64,000 bases of DNA. It comes from Bifidobacterium magnum. Its GTDB lineage: Bacteria; Actinomycetota; Actinomycetes; Actinomycetales; Bifidobacteriaceae. The notes under the pieces were generated by a model. That model saw only the letters and a list, made by a program, of their open reading frames with translations, had not been told where the DNA came from and made no database searches. Location of the stretch: positions 186,001-250,000 of the forward strand of contig NZ_JGZB01000003.1 in the NCBI RefSeq assembly GCF_000741255.1, given 5' to 3'. Position numbers and translations under genes: made by a program. Shown one piece after another: positions 26,970-36,255 of the stretch. How positions within the stretch are numbered: position 1 is the first letter of the stretch; each line of letters begins with the position of its first letter.

Positions 26970-27407
26970 TTACATCATGCCCCAATCGGGATCGATTTCC
27001 TCGGGACGGCGCGCATACAGCTCCGCCACGCGCAGGACAAGCTCGTCGCGAATGGCGAACTGCAGATCGATACGGTTGTGGGCATGGCCTTGCAACGGCA
27101 TGCGGTACAGCACAATGCGCGCAGGAGCGCCATGGCTCGCCGCGAACGCCTGCGAAGCGATACGGCGCTCCGGCTCCCACGGGGCCGGCATGGACGGCGG
27201 CACATCCTCCACCGCAAACTGGAGCGGGCCGATCAATTCCGGCCATGCCCCGCGCAGCCTGCGAATTTGGCCAATGACCAAATCGTCAAAAAATCCGCTG
27301 CGTGTACGGTAACGCGGAAGACGTGTGCCGAACATGGGAGTGCGCACGCCACGACCATGGCGATTGCGGTAGACCTTCGTTTCCCATGGCAACTGGTAAT
27401 TGTTCAC
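26970..27407 (-). CDS. Metallopeptidase-family (DUF1025, zincin-like) protein without HExxH
   Basis: The 145-residue product starts at a GTG with GAAGGA 8 nt upstream. It contains RNRHGRGVRTPMFGTRLPRYRTRSGFFDDLV, the FAVEDVPPSMP strand, PARIVLYRMPLQ and a C-terminal RDELVLRVAELYARRPEEIDPDW. This is the actinobacterial branch of the small zincin-like family encoded near whiB2 in mycobacteria. The zincin helix, HExxH in active members, reads RDELVLRVA here, so metal binding and peptidase activity are doubtful. It converges on DUF5719 with 1 bp between the stops and diverges from the HAD gene. Confidence 0.72.
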   Translation of the reverse strand: MNNYQLPWETKVYRNRHGRGVRTPMFGTRLPRYRTRSGFFDDLVIGQIRRLRGAWPELIGPLQFAVEDVPPSMPAPWEPERRIASQAFAASHGAPARIVLYRMPLQGHAHNRIDLQFAIRDELVLRVAELYARRPEEIDPDWGMM

Positions 27408-27491
27408 TGTTCTATTCCTTCACGTCAAGATGCGTTACCATTAGCAACTGTATTACACGCATCATAGTCGCTGATCAGGGAGGCGCGTTTC

Positions 27492-28298
27492 ATGGCCGGT
27501 ATCGAAGTACCATACTGGGATCACGTCAATATCGCCGGAGTATGCGCCCACATGAAACTTGTGGCGTTCGATCTCGACGGCACGCTGGCGCGTTCCAAAA
27601 AACCCATGAAACCCGCCATGGCACAGCAGCTGTCCGAACTGAGCTCCCATATTCCGCTCGCCATCGTCTCGGGCGGCAAAATGGACCTCGTGCAAAGCCA
27701 GGTCATCGACGTGCTCACGCCCGAAGCCGACCGCGACACCATGCACATCATGCCCACCAGCGGCACGCGTTACTACCGCTGGAACCATGGCGGCTGGGAA
27801 GAACAATACGAATATTCGCTTTCCCCCGAAGACCGCGACACCGTAGTCGCGTCGCTTGAACTCCACGCGCGCGAACAAGGCATCTGGTACGAGCAGACGT
27901 GGGGCGATCGCATCGAGGACCGCGGCAGCCAAATCACGTTCTCCGCACTGGGACAGCAGGCCCCCGTGGACGTCAAGGAACAATGGGACCCCGACAACCG
28001 CAAGAAGAACGCGCTCGCCGAAGTCGTCCAGGCCGACGTGCCGCATCTGCAAGTGCGTTCGGGCGGCTCCACAAGCGTGGACATTTCCTTGCGCGGATTC
28101 GACAAGGCGTATGCCGTACGCGAGTTGGCGAAGCTGCTGGGCATTGAAGTGCGCGACATCGTGTTCATCGGCGACCGCATGGATCCCGACGGCAACGATT
28201 ATCCGGCGGCAAAGGCCGGTACCACGGCGCTGCGCGTGCGCGGACCTGAAGACACGTTGGAACTGTGCAAGGCCATGAACGCGTGGTTTGACGCATGA
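27492..28298 (+). CDS. HAD-superfamily (type IIB) sugar-phosphatase/phosphomannomutase-like hydrolase
   Basis: The 268-residue product has HAD motif I FDLDGTLARSK (nucleophile Asp27, Asp29), motif II IVSGGK, a type IIB cap with SGGSTSVDISLRGFDKAYAV (the Lys of motif III in this subgroup) and motif IV FIGDRMDPDGNDYPA. The wording is close to the eukaryotic-type phosphomannomutase / sucrose-phosphatase branch. It should act on a small sugar phosphate in the cytoplasm; the substrate is not readable. GGAGG lies 8 nt before the ATG. Its stop overlaps the comF start by 4 nt. Confidence 0.85.
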   Translation: MAGIEVPYWDHVNIAGVCAHMKLVAFDLDGTLARSKKPMKPAMAQQLSELSSHIPLAIVSGGKMDLVQSQVIDVLTPEADRDTMHIMPTSGTRYYRWNHGGWEEQYEYSLSPEDRDTVVASLELHAREQGIWYEQTWGDRIEDRGSQITFSALGQQAPVDVKEQWDPDNRKKNALAEVVQADVPHLQVRSGGSTSVDISLRGFDKAYAVRELAKLLGIEVRDIVFIGDRMDPDGNDYPAAKAGTTALRVRGPEDTLELCKAMNAWFDA

Positions 28299-29017
28299 TC
28301 GAGGAAATGCGGGCCGTCTGCAAGGACATGGCGCACGCCATGGGACTCGTATTGTTTCCGCGCGGTTGCGCCGGTTGTGGCGAGCCGCATGAAGTGCTGT
28401 GCGTAAAATGCGCGCGGCTGTTTTCAAAACGTTACACGTTTGCGCTCGCCGGCACCGTGCTGGGGGAGGGATTCGCCTCCGCCCGGTATGAGGGCGCGGT
28501 ACGCCATGCGATATTGGCGTGGAAAGACCATGGGGACGAGGAATGTGACGGCCCGTTTGCCGATATCATGGCCACGCTGTTGTGCCGTGACGAATGTCTT
28601 GCGCGGTTGCGTGGATACGGCCATGTGCTTGTGGTTCCGACTCCGTCTTCGCCACGGTCGGTACGCGCCCGCGGACGCGACCACATGATGCCGCTGGCGC
28701 GTTCGCTTGCACGCGCGTTGCGTGAACAAGGGGTGGACGCCAAGGCGTGTGGCGCGCTCGAGATGCGCGGCATGCACGGGAAATCCGTGCAAACGCGTTC
28801 CGCGCGCCAACGGTCGCGTCGTGTCGCGGGGCATATCGATGTATCCAAACGCATGCGGACGGCGCTATTGGAGCGCCGGGATCTTGCGGTGATCATCGTG
28901 GACGACATCGTCACTTCGGGAGCCACCATGCGCGCCTGTGTACAGGCGTTCCGCAACATTGAAGTGCCCGTATTCGGCGCGGCAAGTCTGGCCTACGCGC
29001 CGGCTACGGGCACATGA
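28295..29017 (+). CDS. comF: ComF-family phosphoribosyltransferase-like protein
   Basis: The 240-residue product has an N-terminal four-Cys zinc ribbon (Cys25, 28, 36, 39 in PRGCAGCGEPHEVLCVKC), the ComF centre FASARYEGAVRHAILAWKDHG, and a type I PRTase PRPP loop VIIVDDIVTSGATM near residues 206-219. In transformable bacteria ComF aids handling of incoming single-stranded DNA; in others its role is unclear, and no other competence genes lie here. It forms a two-gene unit with the HAD hydrolase (ATGA overlap). Confidence 0.9.
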   Translation: MIEEMRAVCKDMAHAMGLVLFPRGCAGCGEPHEVLCVKCARLFSKRYTFALAGTVLGEGFASARYEGAVRHAILAWKDHGDEECDGPFADIMATLLCRDECLARLRGYGHVLVVPTPSSPRSVRARGRDHMMPLARSLARALREQGVDAKACGALEMRGMHGKSVQTRSARQRSRRVAGHIDVSKRMRTALLERRDLAVIIVDDIVTSGATMRACVQAFRNIEVPVFGAASLAYAPATGT

Positions 29018-29024
29018 GAACGTA

Positions 29025-29043
29025 CGCGGATCTCTTATCCGTG
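29025..29043. terminator. Small hairpin between converging comF and kinase genes
   Basis: CGCGGAT (29025-29031) pairs with ATCCGTG (29037-29043), with one G-T pair and a 5-nt loop. It fills most of the 31-bp gap and is the only candidate terminator there. Confidence 0.4.
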
Positions 29044-29048
29044 ATTTA

Positions 29049-30128
29049 TTAGTCGAGAATCCCGGAATGGTACTTGGGGAGCACTATTTCGAAATCCACA
29101 CCGCGCGCGTCGTCGACAACCTGTACGGTACCGCCGTGCAACTGCGCGGCCCAGCGGGCGATGGACAATCCCAGTCCCGTACCGCCGGATTCCGTTCCCG
29201 GACCCGACTTGCCCTTGACAAAACGGCGGAAGATGTCGCTGCGCACTTCCTTGGGAATTTGCGAACCGAAATTGATCACGTTCGTCACGATCGTCTCGTC
29301 CTGCTCGTTTTCATGGGCCTCGATCAAGACGCTCGTATTGTCGCGCGAATGCTTGAGCGCATTGGCGATAATATTCGTGAACAGCTGGCGCAAGCGGTCC
29401 TGGTCGCCTTCCATGACAATCGAATCGGGCACGTCGATTTCAATATCATGGTGGTGTTGCGCGTCGGCCACCTTAAGCGGCGCCACGGTGTCGTGGATGA
29501 AATCGGCGAAATTGAATTCCTGGACGTGCAGGCTCGCGGCGCCGGCCTCCATTCGCGACAGGTCCAGCAGGAACGCGATAAGGTCGGATAGGCGGTGCGT
29601 CTGACGCAAAATGTTTTCCATATTCGCGCTGGACGGCTCCATCACGCCGTCGGCCATGTTTTCCACCATCGCCTGCAACGCGGATACGGGCGTACGCAGC
29701 TCGTGGCTCACATTGGCCACCATATCGCGGCGCATCTGGTCGGCGTGCTGGAGTTCCTCGGCCATCTCATTGAAGGCGCGGGCGAGCTGGGAAATCTCGT
29801 CGCTGTGCTTGGGATCCACTTGCATGCGCACGCTGTAGTCGCCCTCGACCATGGCCTCGGCCGCCGTGCGCAATTTGCGCAGCGGCATCGTCAGGCTGCG
29901 CGCGAAGATATACGTGAACGTCAGCGTCACCACAATGGTCAGCGGCATGGAATACCAACCATTGATACCTACCTTGGTCAACGCCCATGCGATCACGAAA
30001 GTGAGGATGGTCGCGGCCACGATCAGGATGCTGAGTTCTACGCGAAGTGAGGAGTACAACCCAATAGGGCGTTCGATCTCCAACGAATAAGACGAACGCC
30101 CTTTGGTGTGCTTGTTGGCACTATTCAT
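29049..30128 (-). CDS. Membrane sensor histidine kinase (HAMP-HisKA-HATPase)
   Basis: The 359-residue product has two membrane helices at about 30-50 and 58-78 with almost no outer loop, so it probably senses the membrane or an intramembrane partner. A HAMP domain, the HisKA box NVSHELRTPVSAL with His near residue 141, an N-box NIIANALKHS and the G-box GGTGLGLSIARW follow. It is an EnvZ/PhoR-type kinase. It is encoded directly after its response regulator: the regulator's TGA and this ATG share one A. With glgB 12 bp upstream of the regulator, the three may form one operon. Confidence 0.92.
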   Translation of the reverse strand: MNSANKHTKGRSSYSLEIERPIGLYSSLRVELSILIVAATILTFVIAWALTKVGINGWYSMPLTIVVTLTFTYIFARSLTMPLRKLRTAAEAMVEGDYSVRMQVDPKHSDEISQLARAFNEMAEELQHADQMRRDMVANVSHELRTPVSALQAMVENMADGVMEPSSANMENILRQTHRLSDLIAFLLDLSRMEAGAASLHVQEFNFADFIHDTVAPLKVADAQHHHDIEIDVPDSIVMEGDQDRLRQLFTNIIANALKHSRDNTSVLIEAHENEQDETIVTNVINFGSQIPKEVRSDIFRRFVKGKSGPGTESGGTGLGLSIARWAAQLHGGTVQVVDDARGVDFEIVLPKYHSGILD

Positions 30129-30847
30129 CAGTCGACCGGCGGTTCAAACGCATATCCCACGCCATGCACCGTGCGGATCATTGAGGAGCCGAGCTTGTGG
30201 CGCAACGCCTTGACGTGCGAATCCACCGTACGCGTACCCGACGCATCCACCCAGTCCCATACCTCTTCGAGCAGCTTTTCTCGAGTGAGTACCGAACGCG
30301 GCTTGCGCGCCAGCGTGACCAGCAAGTCGAACTCGGTGGGCGTCAGGTGCACGGTCTCGCCGTTCAGCGTCACCACGCGCTGGGCCGGGTCGATGACCAG
30401 GGAACCGAAATCGAGGATCTTCTCATTTTCGGAGTTCTTGGCGATGACGCGGGCGCGGTCCACGCGGCGCAGCAGCGCCTTGCAGCGGGCGATAAGCTCG
30501 CGCATGGAGAACGGCTTGGTCATGTAGTCGTCGGCGCCGGCGCCCAGACCGATGATCTTGTCTGCTTCGTCATCACGCGCGGTGAGCATGAGCACAGGCG
30601 TCGGGCGCTCGGCCGTAATGCGCTTGGTCGCCTCGAGGCCGTCCATGACCGGCAGCATGACGTCCATAATGATCAAGTCTGGACGCAGTTGCAGGGCGGC
30701 TTGCACGGCCGTGGCGCCATCAGAGGCGACACGGGCCGTCCAGCCTTCGGCGGTAAGACGTTGCGCAATGGCCGTCGCTAGCGTCGGTTCATCTTCCACT
30801 ACTAGGATGACGCGCGACTTGCCACGTTGCGTGGACGAATTCATCAT
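30128..30847 (-). CDS. OmpR/PhoB-family response regulator
   Basis: The 239-residue product has a receiver domain with phospho-acceptor Asp62 (IIMDVMLPVMDG) and Lys111 (YMTKPFSMREL). A winged-helix DNA-binding domain follows (LTPTEFDLLVTLARKPRSVLTREKLLEEVW, DSHVKALRHKLG, IRTVHGVGYAF). It is the partner of the kinase that follows. AAAGGAAAA lies before the ATG at 30847; a second ATG is at 30844. glgB ends 12 bp upstream on the same strand, with no terminator between. Confidence 0.94.
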   Translation of the reverse strand: MMNSSTQRGKSRVILVVEDEPTLATAIAQRLTAEGWTARVASDGATAVQAALQLRPDLIIMDVMLPVMDGLEATKRITAERPTPVLMLTARDDEADKIIGLGAGADDYMTKPFSMRELIARCKALLRRVDRARVIAKNSENEKILDFGSLVIDPAQRVVTLNGETVHLTPTEFDLLVTLARKPRSVLTREKLLEEVWDWVDASGTRTVDSHVKALRHKLGSSMIRTVHGVGYAFEPPVD

Positions 30848-30859
30848 GAGTTTTCCTTT

Positions 30860-33133
30860 CTAGTTCTCCGGTTCCAAGAACACCACGCCGAGAGCCGGCA
30901 CCGTGATCTTGGCAGAGAACGGGCGCGAATGGTATTCGCCGGCGTTCGCCTCAATATTGGTGTTGTGAATGCCGGAACCACCATACTGCTCGTCGTCGGT
31001 GGTCAGCACTTCCTTCCACTTGCCACCCTGGGGCAGCGGCACCTGGTAGTCCTGCCAAGCGCAGCCAGAGAAGTTTACCACCACGACCATCTGCTCGCCG
31101 TTCTTGCCGATACGCATGAACGACAGCGTGTTGTGGTCGGAATCGTCACTCGTGAGCCACTGGAAGCCGGCCGGATCGAAGTCCTGGCTCCACAGCGCGG
31201 GGCTGCGCTTGTACAGCGCGTTCAGGTCGCTGACCAGCGACTGCACGCCGCGGTGGTCGGGCCAGTTCAGGCAATCCCAATCCAGCTGGGAATTGTAGTC
31301 CCATTCGCCGTACTGGGCGATTTCATTGCCCATGAACGAAAGGTTCTTGCCCGGATGCGCCCACTGGTACGCGAACAGGGAACGCACACCGGCGAAGCGC
31401 TGCCAGTCGTCGCCCGGCATCTTGCCGATCAGGGAACCCTTGCCATACACGACCTCGTCGTGGCTGATCGGCAGGATGTAGTACTCCGAGTAGGCGTACA
31501 CCATGGAGAACGTGATCTCGTTGTGGTGCCACTTGCGGTTGACAGGCTCTTCGTGCAGGTACTGCAACGTGTCGTGCATCCAACCCATGTTCCACTTGAG
31601 GCCGTAGCCCAGGCCGCCTTCGCTCGTTGGGGCCGTGACGCCCGGGTAAGCCGTGGATTCCTCGGCGATCATCATGATACCCGGGTTGTTCTTGTAGGCC
31701 GTCGCGTTGGCTTCCTGGATGAACTGGATGGCCTCGAGGTTTTCGCGGCCGCCGAACTTGTTCGGACGCCACTGGCCGTTTTCACGGCTGTAGTCGAGGT
31801 AGAGCATGGAAGACACTGCGTCCACGCGCAGGCCGTCGATGTGGTACTCGTCCAGCCAGTAGCAGGCGTTGGCCACGAGGAAGTTGCGCACTTCGCGGCG
31901 GCCGAAGTTGAAGATGTAGGTGCCCCAATCCGGGTGTTCGCCGCGCAGCGGATCTGGATCCTCGTACAGCGGCGTGCCGTCGAAGCGTCCAAGCGCGAAC
32001 GCGTCCTTCGGGAAGTGGGCCGGAACCCAATCCATGATAACGCCGATGCCGGCTTCATGCATCTTGTCCACAAGGTACTTGAAGTCGTCGGGACCGCCCA
32101 GTCGGGAGTCGACTCCGTAGTAGCCCGTCACCTGGTAGCCCCAAGAACCCGCGAACGGATACTCGGCCAGCGGCATGAACTCGACGTGCGTGTAGCCGAG
32201 CTCGGCCACGTACGGCACGAGTTCCTTGGCCAGGTCGCGGTAGTTGTGCACGTCGCTGCGCCAGCTGTTGGCGTGGACTTCGTATACGCTGACGGGTCCC
32301 TGGTGAGGATCGCGCTGGGCGCGCTGGGTCATCCACTGCTTGTCGTCCCAGTTGTGGCGCGAATCGACCACGACGGAGCCCGTACGCGGCGGGATCTCGT
32401 GGGAGCGCTCCATCGGATCCGCCTTCATTTCCCAGTTGTTGTAGGCGTTGAGGATATGGAACTTGTAGACTTCGCCCGCGGCGACGCCCGGAATGAACAG
32501 TTCCCACACGCCCGAGGAGCCGAGCTCGCGCATCGCGTGGCAGCGGCCGTCCCAGTGGTTGAAGTTGCCGACCACGCGCACGGCGTGGGCGTTCGGAGCC
32601 CATACGGTGAACAGCGTGCCGACAAGTTCCGTGTTCTTTTCCGCGGCGGAGGAGCCCATCGGGTCGTCGATGAACTTCACATGGGCGCCCATGACTTCCC
32701 ACAGGCGCTCGTGGCGGCCCTCGTTGAACAGGTAGAGGTCCATTTCGCTGATCATCGGCAGATGGCGGTACGGATCGTCTGCCGTGGCGGTGGTGCCGTC
32801 CTCATATACCGTGGTGATGCGGTAATCGGGAACCGTCCAGTCGCCGTCCTTGGAGCGGACCGACGGCACGACGGCGGCGAAAACGCCGTTGTGCTCGTGG
32901 CGCGCCTCGTACTTGTGGCCGTCCTGCGTGAGGATCGTCACGGACTGGGCCAGCGGACGCAGCACGCGGATGGTGGTGTAGGCCGCATTCTTGCCTTCGC
33001 CCAGATGCGGGCCGAGAATCTGGTGGGGATTGTAGAACTGACCGTTGCTTACCGAATTGAGCTGGTCAGCGTTGACCTGGACAAGAGCGTCGTCGTACGT
33101 CTTGTCCGCAATTTGAGATGTAGATTTCGTCAT
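30860..33133 (-). CDS. glgB: 1,4-alpha-glucan (glycogen) branching enzyme
   Basis: The 757-residue GH13 enzyme makes alpha-1,6 branches in glycogen. An N-terminal carbohydrate-binding module ([14 protein letters not shown]) and a second one ([24 protein letters not shown]) precede the barrel. Catalytic residues are the nucleophile Asp in [16 protein letters not shown] (near 435), the acid/base Glu in MMIAEES (near 490) and the Asp in [12 protein letters not shown] (near 559). The ATG at 33133 follows TATTCT by 6 nt with no Shine-Dalgarno; the frame is open to 33193. glgX is 22 kb away. No glgC/glgA is in the window. Confidence 0.97.
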   Translation of the reverse strand: MTKSTSQIADKTYDDALVQVNADQLNSVSNGQFYNPHQILGPHLGEGKNAAYTTIRVLRPLAQSVTILTQDGHKYEARHEHNGVFAAVVPSVRSKDGDWTVPDYRITTVYEDGTTATADDPYRHLPMISEMDLYLFNEGRHERLWEVMGAHVKFIDDPMGSSAAEKNTELVGTLFTVWAPNAHAVRVVGNFNHWDGRCHAMRELGSSGVWELFIPGVAAGEVYKFHILNAYNNWEMKADPMERSHEIPPRTGSVVVDSRHNWDDKQWMTQRAQRDPHQGPVSVYEVHANSWRSDVHNYRDLAKELVPYVAELGYTHVEFMPLAEYPFAGSWGYQVTGYYGVDSRLGGPDDFKYLVDKMHEAGIGVIMDWVPAHFPKDAFALGRFDGTPLYEDPDPLRGEHPDWGTYIFNFGRREVRNFLVANACYWLDEYHIDGLRVDAVSSMLYLDYSRENGQWRPNKFGGRENLEAIQFIQEANATAYKNNPGIMMIAEESTAYPGVTAPTSEGGLGYGLKWNMGWMHDTLQYLHEEPVNRKWHHNEITFSMVYAYSEYYILPISHDEVVYGKGSLIGKMPGDDWQRFAGVRSLFAYQWAHPGKNLSFMGNEIAQYGEWDYNSQLDWDCLNWPDHRGVQSLVSDLNALYKRSPALWSQDFDPAGFQWLTSDDSDHNTLSFMRIGKNGEQMVVVVNFSGCAWQDYQVPLPQGGKWKEVLTTDDEQYGGSGIHNTNIEANAGEYHSRPFSAKITVPALGVVFLEPEN

Positions 33134-33271
33134 GGCAAAAGAATAAGCACAAATGTGAACGTATTGGGAGAGCGAACATACATTTCCAGACAATTCCTTT
33201 ACTTTTCTCAGCTATCGTCCAACCGGGATGACACAATTAGGGTGTTTTGTGGGCTTATTTACGGAGGATTC

Positions 33272-33877
33272 ATGGGGTACAAGGTCGGCGATATGGTCGT
33301 CTATCCGCGTCATGGCGCGGCGAAGGTCGAGGCTATTACCGAACGTACGGTCAAGGGAATTACGCGCGAGTATTTGCAGCTGTCCGTGTTGTCTTCGGAC
33401 GGTCTGGTCATCAACGTCCCGGTGGAGAACGCCACCAAGGTGGGCGTCCGTGACATTGTCGACGGCCAGGAGGTCGCCAAGGTCTTTGAAATTCTGCGCA
33501 CGCCGATCATTGAAAAGGAAATGAACTGGTCGCGCCGCTACAAGCTCAACGTGGAAAAGATCGCCACGGGCGATGTGAACAAGATCGCCGAAGTGGTGCG
33601 CGACTTGGCCCAGCGCGACGTGGACGAACATGGTCTGTCGGCCGGCGAAAAGCGCATGCTCACGAAGGCCCGCAGCATTCTCACCTCGGAAATCTCACTA
33701 TCCGAGAAGCTGGGCGAGGAAGAGACGCAGCGCTTGCTGGACGTCAACCTCGGGTACCAGGATCCGCTGCCGGGTGACGATGACCACCACACCTACGCTC
33801 CCGACGAAGCCGCCGCCGATACGTTGGCGCGCTTGGAGGCGGAGAACGCGGGCAAGAAGAAGTCCAAGAAGAAGTGA
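33272..33877 (+). CDS. carD: CarD-family RNA polymerase-binding transcription factor
   Basis: The 201-residue product has the CarD_CdnL_TRCF N-terminal Tudor-like domain (YKVGDMVVYPRHGAAKVEAI), which binds the RNA polymerase beta subunit. A helical C-terminal domain (WSRRYKLNVEKIATGDVNKIAEVVRDLAQRD) stabilises the open promoter complex. Compared with the ~160-residue mycobacterial protein it has an extra tail of about 40 residues, acidic and His-containing (PGDDDHHTYAPDE) and ending in a Lys-rich run. CGGAGG lies 4 nt before the ATG. It diverges from glgB and ispF follows 6 nt after its stop, as in other actinobacteria. Confidence 0.95.
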   Translation: MGYKVGDMVVYPRHGAAKVEAITERTVKGITREYLQLSVLSSDGLVINVPVENATKVGVRDIVDGQEVAKVFEILRTPIIEKEMNWSRRYKLNVEKIATGDVNKIAEVVRDLAQRDVDEHGLSAGEKRMLTKARSILTSEISLSEKLGEEETQRLLDVNLGYQDPLPGDDDHHTYAPDEAAADTLARLEAENAGKKKSKKK

Positions 33878-33883
33878 CTTTTC

Positions 33884-34360
33884 ATGCGCATCGGGTTTGG
33901 TTATGATGCCCATCGCTTTGCGGACGCCGAGAACCGGCGTCCGCTTTTTATAGCGGGGTTGGAATGGGAAGGCAATGGCATTGACGGCGATTCCGACGGC
34001 GATGTGGCGATCCACGCATTGATCGACGCGTTGCTGTCCGCCGCGCAATTGGGGGATATCGGCATGCTGTTCGGCGTGGGAAGCGCTTCACGCGGCGCCG
34101 GAATGCGCGGCACCGTCATGCTTGAAGAAACTGTACGATACGTGCGCAAGCACGGATATGCGCCCGGCAACGCCACGGTCACCGTGATCGGCAACCGTCC
34201 CAAAATCGGTCCGCGGCGCGGGGAAGCGCAGCGCGTGCTGTCCGAAATTATGGGATGCCCTGTTTCCCTGACGGCCACCACCACGGACGGCATGGGATTT
34301 ACGGGCCGCGGCGAGGGTATCGCCGCGATGGCCAATGTCTTGCTGGAATCGGTCGAATAA
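33884..34360 (+). CDS. ispF: 2-C-methyl-D-erythritol 2,4-cyclodiphosphate synthase
   Basis: The 158-residue enzyme of the MEP isoprenoid pathway shows metal ligands Asp8 and His10 (GYDAHRF) and His44 (DSDGDVAIHALIDALL), plus TTTDGMGFTGRGEGIAA at the C-terminus. The His usual just before SDGD reads Asp here (GDSDGD), which I believe also occurs in relatives. It follows carD by 6 nt and is probably cotranscribed. No ispD is adjacent. Confidence 0.94.
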   Translation: MRIGFGYDAHRFADAENRRPLFIAGLEWEGNGIDGDSDGDVAIHALIDALLSAAQLGDIGMLFGVGSASRGAGMRGTVMLEETVRYVRKHGYAPGNATVTVIGNRPKIGPRRGEAQRVLSEIMGCPVSLTATTTDGMGFTGRGEGIAAMANVLLESVE

Positions 34361-34515
34361 TCGTTGGCAAAAATTGTGCTCTTTGAACAACGGCACAAAA
34401 AAATTAGCGAGTCTCACCAAATCTGTCCGATTTTGTGAAGCTCGCTTGCGATATTGCTCATTATATTTTTGACGGGCCGCCTTGCGATAGCGACCCGTCA
34501 GTCGCCGGTATTCGG

Positions 34516-35346
34516 CTAGCGGTTGCGTACCGCCTCCACGATTTTCATGATGATCCAGAATAGTGTCGAAAGCGTCACGATCGCGAAGCTCGGGGGAGCC
34601 GGGAACATGGTCGCCAGAATCAGCCCTCCCCAAATGGAAATCAGGCAGATTACCATGGCCGTGACCATGGAGGCGAACGGCGAGGCCGTCATCATGTTGG
34701 CCGTGGCGGCCGGCGTGACGACCAACGCGAAAATGAGCAGCGTGCCGACAGCGGGAACCGTGATCGTAATGACTCCCGCGAGGATGGCCATGAACAGCAC
34801 GTTCATCAGCGTGATTGGCACGCCCTTCGCCTGCGCCACCTGTTCGTCAAGCGAACTGAACAGCATGGGACGGTAGACGACGGCCATGATGGCGAGCAAA
34901 ATCACGTCGAATACGATGAATCCGACGATCTGGTTGGGAGAAATGGTCAGGATCGAGCCGAACAGGATCGATTGGAACTGTTGGGACGCGGAACTTGACA
35001 GGCGCGCGAAATACAGGCCCAGGCCCGTGGCGAAGGCGAGTACGGTGCCCGTGGCGATTTCACGTTGTGACGCACGTTTGCCCAAGCCCGCAATGACGAG
35101 CGCGCCACCCAGGGCGAACGCGCCCATGCCGAAGGATACGGGAAGGCCGAGCAGGACGGCGCCCGTGGCCCCTGGAAGTCCGATGTGCGCCAGCGCGTGG
35201 GCGGCGAAGGTGGACTGGCGCGCGATCGTGAAGTAGCCGATGATGCCCGCCGCCACCGCAATGCACAGTCCCGCGATGAAGGCGCGCGTCATGAACGATG
35301 TGGTCAGTGTCTGCGTCCAGTTGGGATCGTAGGAAAGAGAGCTCAT
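34516..35346 (-). CDS. Zn/Mn-type ABC transporter permease (ZnuB/MntB family)
   Basis: The 276-residue product has about eight membrane helices and the ABC-3 family features TIARQSTFAAHALAHIGLPGATGAVLLG (the S-x-A-H-x-x-x-G-L region) and GTLLIFALVVTPAATANMM. It forms the channel for the metal importer encoded with the ATPase (4-nt overlap) and binding lipoprotein upstream. It is the last gene of the three-gene minus-strand operon. The metal cannot be decided from this subunit. Confidence 0.93.
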   Translation of the reverse strand: MSSLSYDPNWTQTLTTSFMTRAFIAGLCIAVAAGIIGYFTIARQSTFAAHALAHIGLPGATGAVLLGLPVSFGMGAFALGGALVIAGLGKRASQREIATGTVLAFATGLGLYFARLSSSASQQFQSILFGSILTISPNQIVGFIVFDVILLAIMAVVYRPMLFSSLDEQVAQAKGVPITLMNVLFMAILAGVITITVPAVGTLLIFALVVTPAATANMMTASPFASMVTAMVICLISIWGGLILATMFPAPPSFAIVTLSTLFWIIMKIVEAVRNR

Positions 35347-36215
35347 GCCTGTCCCTTCGGGGTAGTGCCGGTGTTGTGGAGGAACGCCAGTTCCTCGGCC
35401 TTGTGCGTGTGCTGGGAAACGTTGGGAAGACGGTCCGAAGTGGGCTTGACGAACATGTCGCCCTGCGGAGTGGTGACCACTTGCACGTTCGTGCCGTACA
35501 AGTGGGTGAGCAGGCGCGAGTCGAGCACCTTGTTGAGATTGGCGTAGTGGGGGTGGCCGTCAAGCAGGTAGACGGCTCCCGTAAGAATCGGCAGCAGCAT
35601 GTTCAGGTCGTGGGCCACAGCCTGGATCGTCATGTGCAACTCGCGGTTGAGCTTGGCCAGAATATGCACGGTGGCGCGCTGGCTGACCAAATCGAGGTTG
35701 GCCAGCGGCTCGTCGAGCATGAGCAGCTCGGGGTCCGAAACAAGCGCCTGGGCGATGGCGACGCGCTGACGCAGGCCGCCGGAAAGTTCGGACAGGCGCA
35801 TTTTGGCCTTGTCGGCGATGCCGATGAATTCCATGGCCTCATACGCTTTGCGCTTCTGGGCCTTGGTAACGATATGGATGCCGAAACGCGTGCCGGTCAA
35901 ACCCAACAGCACCGATTGCTCGGCGGTAAGGCTCGAATCGACTTCGGTCGTATAGGTTTGCGGTACATAGCCGATATGGGAGTTCATCTGGCCGGCCGGT
36001 TTGCCGAGCACTTCCATCGAACCCGTGGCCAACGGAATGAGGCCGAGCTCCGCTTTCATGAGCGTGGTCTTGCCTGCGCCGTTGGTGCCTACAATGGCCG
36101 TTACGGAACCGCGTGGAATGGTGAATGTGCCTTCGCTCCAAATGAGCTTGTTGCCGCGTTTGATGGAGGCGTCCGTACAGGTGATGCACGCTCCGGTGGT
36201 GTCGGTATGCGCCAT
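35343..36215 (-). CDS. Zn/Mn-type ABC transporter ATP-binding protein
   Basis: The 290-residue ATPase shows Walker A GTNGAGKTT, the Q-loop in IGYVPQTYT, ABC signature LSGGLRQRVAIAQAL, Walker B LLMLDEPLANLD and the switch His in AVAHDL. A Thr-rich, Cys-containing N-terminus (ACITCTDAS) and a ~60-residue C-terminal extension are unusual additions. AAGGA lies before the ATG. It lies between the binding protein (40 bp upstream) and the permease (4-nt overlap). Confidence 0.94.
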   Translation of the reverse strand: MAHTDTTGACITCTDASIKRGNKLIWSEGTFTIPRGSVTAIVGTNGAGKTTLMKAELGLIPLATGSMEVLGKPAGQMNSHIGYVPQTYTTEVDSSLTAEQSVLLGLTGTRFGIHIVTKAQKRKAYEAMEFIGIADKAKMRLSELSGGLRQRVAIAQALVSDPELLMLDEPLANLDLVSQRATVHILAKLNRELHMTIQAVAHDLNMLLPILTGAVYLLDGHPHYANLNKVLDSRLLTHLYGTNVQVVTTPQGDMFVKPTSDRLPNVSQHTHKAEELAFLHNTGTTPKGQA

Positions 36216-36255
36216 GAAGGTTCCTTGCTACAAAATACGCGTATGCGTGGGGTGG

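Noticed and set aside
30827-33877. A 1,016-codon plus-strand frame running across glgB into carD
   Set aside because: Only its last 201 codons (carD, from 33272) are real; the rest is antisense to glgB.
34470-34500. TGACGGG...CCCGTCA hairpin after ispF and the ABC permease as a terminator
   Set aside because: The 7-bp arms enclose a 17-nt loop and no T-run follows in either direction, so support is too weak to list.
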